From the NCBI GenBank assembly GCA_028874905.1, contig JAPPGZ010000100.1:1-37302 (forward strand): 37,302 nt of DNA, in the 5' to 3' direction. A model generated the notes under the pieces. It worked only from the letters and a program-made list of their open reading frames with translations. It was not told the origin of the DNA and did not search any database. Made by a program: the position numbers and the translations under genes. This DNA comes from Gemmatimonadota bacterium. Lineage in GTDB: Bacteria; Gemmatimonadota; Gemmatimonadetes; Longimicrobiales; Gaopeijiaceae. The stretch's first letter is position 1, and each line of letters opens with the position of its first letter. Of the stretch, positions 18,101 through 25,585 are shown in pieces.

Positions 18101-21100
18101 CATTTCGGTGACCGGGCTGGCAACGGTGCCGAGCGCTTTCGTGTCCGCCGCGCTGTCCTTTGAACTGTCGGGGCTCGAGGCCGGCGAGCGCGTGCTGATC
18201 CACGCGGGCGCGGGAGGGGTAGGCCTGGCAGCCATTCAGCTCGTGCAGGCGGCGGGAGCGGAGGTCTTTGCCACTGCCAGCGCGCCGAAACAGGCCTATC
18301 TCCGGTCTCTGGGCGTCAAGCACGTCTTCGACAGCCGCACCACGGCTTTCGCCGCCGAGATCATGAAGGCGAGCGACGGCGCGGGCGTGGATGTAGTGCT
18401 CAACAGCTTGACGGGCGAAGGCTTCATCGACGCCAGTCTGTCCTGCCTGAGGGAAGGTGGCCGGTTTGTCGAAATGGCACGCCGCGACATCCTGAGTGAG
18501 GACGAAATGGCCGCCGTGCGCCCTGACGTCGGGTACGACATCCTCGAGCTGGATGTGCTCAAGAAAACCGACCCGCAGTGGGTGGGAAGGGTCCTGCGGG
18601 GGGTGATGCGACGAGTCGCAGCCGGCGAGCTGAAACCGATTGTTCACAGCAGGTGGCCGTTGGCGGAGGCCGGCGCCGCACTGAGCTTCATGCGTGCGGC
18701 CCGGCATCTGGGAAAGATCGTCGTGACCACGCCACCGTTGGAAAGCGGACGGCTGCGGCAGGACCGGACCTACCTGGTGACCGGCGGCCTCGGCGGAATC
18801 GGCTGTGCCGTGGCGGGCTGGCTCGCGGATCGGGGTGCAGGCACAATCGTGCTCAATGGGCGTCGTCCCCCGGACAGCGAGGCAGAAGAGACCATCCTGG
18901 AGCTTCGGGAACGCGGCGTAAACGTGCGTGTGGAGCTCGCAGACGTCACCGACACCCGGGCGGTCGACAGGATTCTGTCACGGATAGATCGGGAATTGCC
19001 ACCACTCGGAGGTGTGATCCACAGCGTCGGCGTGCTGTCGGATGGCGCGCTGACAAACCAGAGCTGGAGCAGGTTTGAAACGGTGCTCCGGCCCAAGATC
19101 CTCGGGGCCTGGCACCTGCATCGCGCGACCCTGGACCGTGACCTGGACATGTTTGTGCTGTTCTCCAGCCGCGTGGGAGTCATGGGCAATCCCGGGCAGG
19201 CCAACCACGCCGCCGCCAATGCGTTCCTCGACCAGCTTGCGGGCCACCGAAGGGCGCTCGGGCTGGCGGGACAGGCCATCGCATGGGGGGCCTGGTCGGA
19301 GATCGGCGAAGCCGCGGAACAGCGGGAGCGGATCGACCGGCAGCGATCGGCGCTCGGCGGGCGCTGGTTCACCCCGGCGCAGGGGTTGAAGGCCTTCGAC
19401 CGGCTGGTGCGCGAGGACGTGACCCATTCCGTGGTGATGTCCATGGACTGGTCAGTTTTCGAGGAGGCCGTGGAGGAGCGCCCGCCCCTGGTGGAAGACC
19501 TGCTGTCGGCGGCCGGCGAGGCCGAGGCCGACAGCGCGAGCGCCCCCAGGGATCTGCTGTCGCGCGTCAGGGAAGCACCCGCGTCCGAGCGAGAGAGCCT
19601 CGCAGTGTCCTTCCTGCAGGGCGAGGTCCAGGCCGTCTTGCGCCTGCCATCAGCGCCGGCGCCAGCGGTGGGGTTCTTCGACCTGGGCATGGATTCGTTG
19701 ATGGCGGTGGAGTTGCGCAACAGGCTCAACCGGGCGCTTGCCGGCGTCTACACGGCACCCAACACCCTCGTGTTCGATTACCCGGACATCGCCACGCTCG
19801 CCGGCCACCTGGCCGAAGAACTCGCCCAGGACGTCGACGCGCCCGCTCCTCCGCCTCAACCGGAACCGGCGCCGCAGCCGGCTGCCCAACCGACACAGTC
19901 CGACGACGATGCGATCGCGATCGTGGGCATGGCCTGCCGCTTTCCCGGTGCTCCCGACCTGGCGGGATACTGGCGCCTGCTCGAAGACGCCGAGGATCTC
20001 GTCACGGACGGCCGCCGGGATCCCGGTCCCTGGCACGGCGTGGCCGGAAACCCCGGCGAAGGCGACCCCTTTTCCCGGCGCGGAGCATTCCTGGAGGACA
20101 TCGACAAGTTCGACGCCAGGTTCTTCGGGATTCGACCGATCGAAGCGCGAATGATGGATCCCCGCCAGCGGCTGCTGCTGGAAACCACCTGGCACGCCCT
20201 GGAAGACGCGGGCGTGGACCCTGAACGGCTGAAGGGCAGCCGAACCGGCGTCTATGTCGGAACCGGCAACGGTGACTACAGGGATGTTGTCGTTGCGGGC
20301 GGCGAGACCCATGGATACCTCGGCACAACCATGAGCGTCACCGCCGGGAGGATCTCCTTCGCGCTGGGCCTCGCCGGTCCCGCCGTGCCGCTGGACCTGG
20401 CATGCGCGTCGTCGCTGGCGGCCATTCATCAGGCCGCCTCCGCCCTGCGGCTGGGCGAAGTCGACGCGGCACTGGTCGGAGGCGTCAACGCGATCCTGTC
20501 GTCCGAGATTACGACCTACATGAGGCAGGCCGGCATGCTGTCCACCAGGGGGCGCTGCAGCACCTTCGATGCCGCAGCGGACGGATTCGTGCGAGGCGAA
20601 GGGTGCGGCGTGGTGGTGCTGAAGCGCCTGAGCGAGGCCAGGGGGGACGGGGACCGCATCTGGGGCGTCATTCGGGGATCCGGTCAACCAGAACGGCGCC
20701 AGCGCCGGCCTGACCGTGCCAAACGGCCCGGCGCAGGAGCGGGTGATCGAGGAAGCCCTGGACAGGGCGGGAATCCGGCCGGCCGATGTGGACTATCTCG
20801 AAGCCCACGGGGCGGGGTCGGACCTGGGAGATCCGATCGAAGTGCAGGCGGCAGCGGCCGTGTACGGGCGCGGGCGGGATCCGGACCGTCCCCTGCTGAT
20901 CGGTTCCGTGAAGACGAATATCGGACACTCGGAATGTGCGGCGGGTGTTGCCAGCCTGATCAAGGCCGTCCTGGCAATGAACGAGGGCCGGATACCCCGG
21001 CAGCTACACTTCCACAACCCCAGCCCGCACCTGCAGTGGGACCGCCTCCCGGTACGGGTGACCGACGAAGTCACGGAATGGCCATCCCACCCCGACCGTC

Positions 21101-22452
21101 CCCCGCGGGCTGGCGTCAGTTCGTTCGGGATATCGGGAACCAATTCCCACGTCGTGATTGAAGGGAACGGCGCAACCGAAGACGGCTCCACGCCGGCCGG
21201 CGACCCGGCTTCGCCGGCGGGCTCCCCACAGGCCGTCGTGATCGCTCTAAATGGCCGCGCGGCTGCGCTGCCGGCACCTGTCGGCGAGTACAGTCCACGG
21301 ACGACTCGCATCCTGCCGCTCTCGGCCAAGTCGCCCACAGCACTCCAACGGCTCGCAAGACGCTATCTGGCCTGGCTGGACGCGTGCCTCCCAAACGGGT
21401 CCACGGGAGACGGAGCATCGGCCTCGCTGCTGGCCGACCTGGCCTGGACGGCCGGCATTGGCAGGAGTCACTTCGTCCACAGAGCCGGCGTGGTTTTCCG
21501 CGACAGCGAGTCCCTCCGCGAACGCCTGAGCGTGGTCGCCACGAAGAGCGACCCGGCAGGGCTGCGTGCCCCCCGCCCGACATCCAGCACCCCGCCCAGG
21601 CTCGCTTTCGTGTACACCGGGGAAGGAAGCGAGTACGAGGGCATGGGCCGAAACCTCTACGATCGCGAGCCGGTCGTGCGCGCCATCCTGGACCGATGCG
21701 ACGCGGTGTTGAGGGAAGAACGGGACGGAGCGTCCCTGCTCGATGTCATGTTCGGCCGGGCAGGCGCAGGCGGCACCCTCCGTGCGCCGGAGTGGGAACA
21801 GCCAGCGATCTACGCACTGGCAGCGGCCGTCACGACGTTGTGGGCCAGCGTCGGGATTCGTCCAACCGTGGTCACGGGACAGGGAACCGGCGAACTGGCC
21901 GCGGCATGGGCGGCCGACCTGTTCACGCTGGAGGACGGGCTCCGGTTGGCTGCGGCTCGAGGAGCTGACCTTGCGCGCCCCAAGACGCGGGTGGCAGCGG
22001 CAATGCAGCGTTCGGACCCGTCGGAGGATACCCTGTCCGATCTCGAAGCGGCTTTGAAGGAGGTCGAGTTCTCGCCTCCGTCGCTATCGCTCCTCAGCCA
22101 GGTCACGGGGCAGCCGTTGGACCCCTCAAGAGCACCTGATCCCGACTATTGGCTCGAACACGCCCGCGCCAGCCAGCCCCTCGACCAACTTGCGAACAGG
22201 CTGGAGGCACTGGATGTCGACATCGTCCTGGAGATCGGGGCGCAATCGGCTGGGAGCCCGGTCCCGCTGAGCGCGTGGCCCGAGCCGGCGGAGAAGCCGC
22301 ATTCCGCCTTCGACGAGTCCGTAGCGAGAGCCTACGAGGCCGGGGTCGAGGTCTCCTTCGCCGGACTGTTCGCCGGGGAAACACGGCGCCGGATATCCCT
22401 GCCCGCCTACCCGTTCGAGCGAAGGCGTCACTGGATCGAAGTGGACCGCTGA
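12198..22452 (+). CDS. Giant type I polyketide synthase, KS-AT-DH-cMT-ER-KR-ACP-KS-AT0, interrupted by one frameshift near 20681
   Basis: Read through the break, the product is about 3418 residues. Module 1 has KS with C181, H316 and H356; AT with G-H-S647-V-G-E and a K-A-F-H-S motif suggesting malonyl-CoA; DH with H958 and D1130; C-methyltransferase with E-V-G-A-G-T-G-S (1460-1467); ER with H-A-G-A-G-G-V-G from 2002; KR with T-G-G-L-G-G-I-G from 2195, where the expected catalytic Tyr is H2337; and ACP with L-G-M-D-S2500-L. Module 2 has KS with C2736 in L-A-C-A-S-S-L and an AT whose G-x-S-x-G reads G-Q-G-T-G (Ser to Gly, codon 21883-21885). The protein stops in the post-AT linker with no DH, KR or ACP. 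This order matches fungal highly reducing PKSs, so a reduced, alpha-methyl-branched chain is expected. The reading frame ends at 21161; the second frame, open from 20716, completes KS2 and continues to 22452. Confidence 0.85.
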
Positions 22453-22456
22453 ACCC

Positions 22457-23374
22457 TCAGATCAGCCGCTTTTCCTCCAGATACTCGCGCATGGTCTCAA
22501 CGCACTCCTCAGGCTTCTCCAGCTGCAGGAAATGCGTCGTTTCCGGGATGAAGTCGTAGTCGATGCTCTGAATGTGACTGAGGTTGAATGTGGGCAGATA
22601 GGCGAAAGGCAAGGTGGGGTCCGACCCGATGACCTTGGCTGGACAGGGGAGGTTCCCGAAATCCACCAGGAAGGCATAGGTCCGTATGTATGCGATGATC
22701 TGCGCCTCGTATTCCCGGGGGCACCGAAGCTCGTAGCCATCTTCGCCGGGAGATTCGGTCAGAACGGTTCTGGCCATGAGTTCCGATGCGCCGGGAACCG
22801 CTCTGACCAGCAGCGGCAGGTAGCTCAGCAGGTCGGCAAAGTCACTTCGGTGGCGGAATCGATGGGTGCGACGCCGCGTCATCCCGGCGGAACGATCGGC
22901 CAGGGCATCATAGTCGGGGTCGCCCGGACCGGGTCTGTACAGGGGCGGATCGAACAGGACCCAGGCGGACAGGGTCCCGCTACGCCCTACGGAAAGCTGG
23001 GGCGACAGCAGAGTGGTCAGCGCCGAGAGCGAATGAAAAACGCCGATCGTCGGCCGATCCCCATATCTGTCCGCCACCGCGTCGATGACCTGCTCCTGGT
23101 CCCGGACCAGATTGGGGACATTGTGCTCGTCGCGAGCGCCGACCTTGTTCCACCCGTGGTTTCTCAGATCGTAGACGAGCAGGTCGAAGTCATCGACAAG
23201 CAACGACCAGAACGGGTAGTAGAGATCGATCGCAAGCCCGTTGCCGTGGCACAGCAGGAGCCGTGGTCCGGCGGGGTTTCCATGGCGGCGCACGATCGTC
23301 GTGCTGCCATCGTCGTGGCGCACGCGGCACACGGAACGCGGTCGGGGCACCTCCCAAACGGCTCGAGAACTCAC
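22457..23374 (-). CDS. Alpha/beta hydrolase, possible polyketide-releasing thioesterase or esterase
   Basis: A 305-residue single-domain alpha/beta hydrolase. The oxyanion-hole strand reads L-L-L-C-H-G-N-G-L-A-I-D (39-50). The nucleophile elbow is G-V-F-H-S115-L-S-A, a relaxed form of G-x-S-x-G in which the last Gly is Ser, and the catalytic His is H281 in E-T-T-H-F-L-Q-L-E-K-P. No signal peptide is seen, so it is cytosolic. It lies convergently against the PKS gene (4-nt gap) and downstream of the ACP gene on the same strand. A role in releasing or editing the polyketide chain is therefore inferred from position, since the PKS lacks its own thioesterase. GTG 23374 is preceded by AAGGGG at a good distance. 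It could also be an unrelated esterase. Confidence 0.8.
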   Translation of the reverse strand: MSSRAVWEVPRPRSVCRVRHDDGSTTIVRRHGNPAGPRLLLCHGNGLAIDLYYPFWSLLVDDFDLLVYDLRNHGWNKVGARDEHNVPNLVRDQEQVIDAVADRYGDRPTIGVFHSLSALTTLLSPQLSVGRSGTLSAWVLFDPPLYRPGPGDPDYDALADRSAGMTRRRTHRFRHRSDFADLLSYLPLLVRAVPGASELMARTVLTESPGEDGYELRCPREYEAQIIAYIRTYAFLVDFGNLPCPAKVIGSDPTLPFAYLPTFNLSHIQSIDYDFIPETTHFLQLEKPEECVETMREYLEEKRLI

Positions 23375-23414
23375 ACCTGGGCACCCCTTCGGTTCCTGCG
23401 GGCGGAATTGGAGA

Positions 23415-23447
23415 CTGCACGACCGCCCGGGCAGGGTAGTCGTGCAG
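23415..23447. repeat. Long perfect inverted repeat between ACP and hydrolase genes
   Basis: CTGCACGAC at 23415-23423 and GTCGTGCAG at 23439-23447 form a 9-bp perfect stem with a 15-nt loop, in the 82-nt gap between the ACP stop and the hydrolase start. There is no U-tract on either side, so it is not a typical Rho-independent terminator. An mRNA processing or stabilising hairpin between two cotranscribed genes, or an operator, are possibilities. Confidence 0.5.
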
Positions 23448-23456
23448 AAAGCAGGG

Positions 23457-23686
23457 TCAGCCGGTCTTCGCGTCGAGGTGTGCGATCAGCTTGCCGAAGG
23501 TTGCTATCTTGTGACAGTCCTCCGGCGGAATCGACACGCTGAACTCCCGTTCCACGATCCTTATGAAGGCGACCGCGTCAAGGAGGAGACTCCCGAATCG
23601 GCGAAGCTTCCGTCGAGGCTCGGCTCGCGATTCAGATCCAGGTGCTCGTCGATCAGTGCTCTCAGTCGGCTCTCGGTTCCGGCCAT
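23457..23686 (-). pseudogene. Free-standing acyl carrier protein with a one-base frame break
   Basis: ATG 23686 opens M-A-G-T-E-S-R-L-R-A-L-I-D-E-H and reaches the carrier motif A-D-S-G-V-S-S-L, then runs out of frame to an early TAA. In the shifted frame the expected continuation follows at once: D-A-V-A-F-I-R-I-V-E-R-E-F, then I-P-P-E-D-C-H-K-I-A-T-F-G-K-L-I-A-H-L-D, ending at TGA 23457. One extra base after the Leu codon would give a normal 76-residue ACP with the phosphopantetheine Ser in D-S-G-V-S-S-L. The total of 230 nt, one short of a multiple of three, agrees. It is presumably the partner carrier for the PKS or its hydrolase. A real deletion and a base-calling error cannot be told apart here. 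Confidence 0.75.
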
Positions 23687-23730
23687 GGGGTTGCTGGTCC
23701 TTGCGTTGGGGGGTGGAAAGGTGTCGAGAA

Positions 23731-23761
23731 TTGGACGGTCAGAATGGTCAATCGGTAAAAT
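23731..23761 (+). promoter_or_regulatory. Weak candidate promoter for the NCS2 permease gene
   Basis: TAAAAT at 23756-23761 matches five of six bases of the -10 consensus. The best upstream element is TTGGAC at 23731-23736, which is weak and 19 nt away. This is the only AT-rich patch in the divergent 141-nt gap. Confidence 0.35.
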
Positions 23762-23788
23762 ACTGTCCTGCACGTACGCCAATGTCAA
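23757..23788 (-). promoter_or_regulatory. Candidate promoter for the ACP-hydrolase transcript
   Basis: On the minus strand a perfect TTGACA (23783-23788) is followed after 20 nt by TATTTT (23757-23762). The spacing is long. The -10 overlaps the plus-strand TAAAAT on the same base pairs, so the two divergent promoters would compete for polymerase. Confidence 0.3.
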
Positions 23789-23827
23789 GAATCCTGGACC
23801 TCCACCAGACGACCGAGCAAGGTCACC

Positions 23828-25585
23828 ATGACGCCCACGCCCGCCGCAGCCCTGCCTGCCGGCCCCTCCGTCCGCTACCAACCCGACGAGACGCCACCGC
23901 CCCGGCTCTCGATAGGCATCGGACTGCAACTTGCCGTTCTCAATATCGCCGCCGTGATGCTGATTCCAATGGTCGTAATGCGGGCTGCCGGGATGTCCGA
24001 AGCGTATCTGGCATGGGCCGTGCTCGCCTCGGTAACGGTCTGCGGCCTGACCACGATGGTCCAGGCGTTTCGCGCCGGCCGCGTCGGGGCCGGACACGTG
24101 ATGGTCATGGGCACCTCCGGGGCGTTCATTCCGGCCTCCATCATGGCGCTTGTCGAAGGTGGCCCCCCCCTGCTGGCCACACTCGTCGTGATCTCGGCCC
24201 TGGTTCCGCTGGTACTCTCGTGGCGCTTGTCCCTGTTCCAGCGGATCCTGACTCCCGCCGTGTCGGGGACCGTGATCATGCTCATCCCGGTCACCGTGCT
24301 GCCGTTCATCTCCGCCCTTCTCTCCGACGCCCCCGAGAGCATCGGCGCCACCGGCGCGCCGCTCAGCTTCCTGGTGACCGTAGTGGTCATCGGCGCCCTG
24401 GCCCTGAAGGCAACGGGACCGCTGAGGCTTTGGGCACCCGTCATCGGCGTGGTCGCGGGCTCGGCGATCGCTGCCTACCACGGCCTCTATGATCTGGAGC
24501 GCGTCGCCCAGGCCGAGTGGATCGACCTGCCCCGGCCCAGTCCGCCCGGTCTCGACCTCGCCTTCGGCCCCGACTTCTGGACGCTACTCCCCTCGTTTCT
24601 GCTCGTGGCCGTGATCGCCGCCGTTCGCACGATGAGCAGTTCGGTTGCCGTTCAGCGCGTGTCGTGGCGCCGGAAGGATCGCGCGATCGACTTCCGCGCC
24701 GTTCAGGGCGCGGTGGCGGTGGACGGCGTGGGCAATGTCCTCGCCGGGCTGGCCGGGACGGTCCCGGGCAGCGCCACCACCACCAGCGTCCCGCTGACAC
24801 AGCTCACCGGAGTGGCCGCCCGGGCCGTCGGGATCGTAGCGGGCGCGGCGTTCATCGCGCTGGCCTTTCTCCCGAAGGCATTCGCGGCCATCCTCGCAAT
24901 ACCGGACCCGGTCTTCGCGGGCTATCTCGTCATTCTGCTCGCGATGCTCTTTGCGATCGGCATGAAGATTGTCCTGCAGGAAGGGCTCGGCTATCGCGAG
25001 GGCCTGATCGTCGGCATCGCCTTCCTGGCCGGCGTGGGCCTTCAATACGGCATGATCTTCCCGGAACAGGTTTCAGGGTTCGCGGGGGGGCTGTTCGCGA
25101 ACGGCATGAATGCCGGGGGCTTCGCCGCAATCCTCATGACCCTGTTCCTGCGCGTCACCGCTCCGCGCCGCACCCGGATCGAGACGTCGGCCGACCTGTC
25201 GGAACTGAAGACGATCAGGAGTTTCCTGAGCGAGTTTTCGTCGCAGAGCGGCTGGGGGCAGGCAATGGCCGATCGGCTCGCGGCCGCGACGGAGGAGGCG
25301 CTGCTGACGCTCGACGACGGCGTTGCGACGACCCGGCAGGACGCGGCGCGGCGACGACTGCTGATCGAGGCACGCAGGGAAGCGAACAGCGCGGTGCTCG
25401 ACCTCTTTGTCGCCCCCGGCGGCGAGAACCTTCAGGACAGGGTCGCCCTGATTGCGGAGGTGGAGGACGACGCCCCGGTCGAGCGCGAGGTCTCCCTGCG
25501 CCTTCTGCGCCACCTCGCGTCGTCGGTGAGGCATCGACAGTACCACGACACGGACATCGTGACGGTGCGTGTGGAGGCCCGGTGA
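23828..25585 (+). CDS. NCS2-type nucleobase (xanthine/uracil) permease with C-terminal RsbW-like ATPase domain
   Basis: The first roughly 445 residues form a multi-helix transporter of the NCS2 family: G-A-G-H-V-M-V-M-G-T-S-G-A-F-I in the first half, and G-L-A-G-T-V-P-G-S-A-T-T-T-S followed by L-T-G-V-A-A-R-A-V-G in the helix 10 region, where NCS2 proteins carry their signature. Such carriers import purines or pyrimidines with protons or sodium. Residues 448-585 are soluble and resemble the histidine-kinase-like ATPase fold of anti-sigma kinases: an N-box-like R-L-A-A-A-T-E-E-A-L-L-T-L, a second L-I-E-A-R-R-E segment, and the closing strand D-I-V-T-V-R-V. The fusion suggests the transporter senses or signals. 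The stop overlaps the GTG of the LRR gene, so the two form an operon. Confidence 0.8.
   Translation: MTPTPAAALPAGPSVRYQPDETPPPRLSIGIGLQLAVLNIAAVMLIPMVVMRAAGMSEAYLAWAVLASVTVCGLTTMVQAFRAGRVGAGHVMVMGTSGAFIPASIMALVEGGPPLLATLVVISALVPLVLSWRLSLFQRILTPAVSGTVIMLIPVTVLPFISALLSDAPESIGATGAPLSFLVTVVVIGALALKATGPLRLWAPVIGVVAGSAIAAYHGLYDLERVAQAEWIDLPRPSPPGLDLAFGPDFWTLLPSFLLVAVIAAVRTMSSSVAVQRVSWRRKDRAIDFRAVQGAVAVDGVGNVLAGLAGTVPGSATTTSVPLTQLTGVAARAVGIVAGAAFIALAFLPKAFAAILAIPDPVFAGYLVILLAMLFAIGMKIVLQEGLGYREGLIVGIAFLAGVGLQYGMIFPEQVSGFAGGLFANGMNAGGFAAILMTLFLRVTAPRRTRIETSADLSELKTIRSFLSEFSSQSGWGQAMADRLAAATEEALLTLDDGVATTRQDAARRRLLIEARREANSAVLDLFVAPGGENLQDRVALIAEVEDDAPVEREVSLRLLRHLASSVRHRQYHDTDIVTVRVEAR

Noticed and set aside
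20681-20683. Second independent KS gene starting at 20716
   Set aside because: The frame opening at 20716 starts in the middle of the KS fold and joins the preceding frame exactly; it is one gene with a break, not two.
23457-23686. Programmed frameshift in the ACP gene
   Set aside because: The site around TCC-TCC-TTG-ACG has no canonical heptamer slippery sequence, so an indel or error is more likely.
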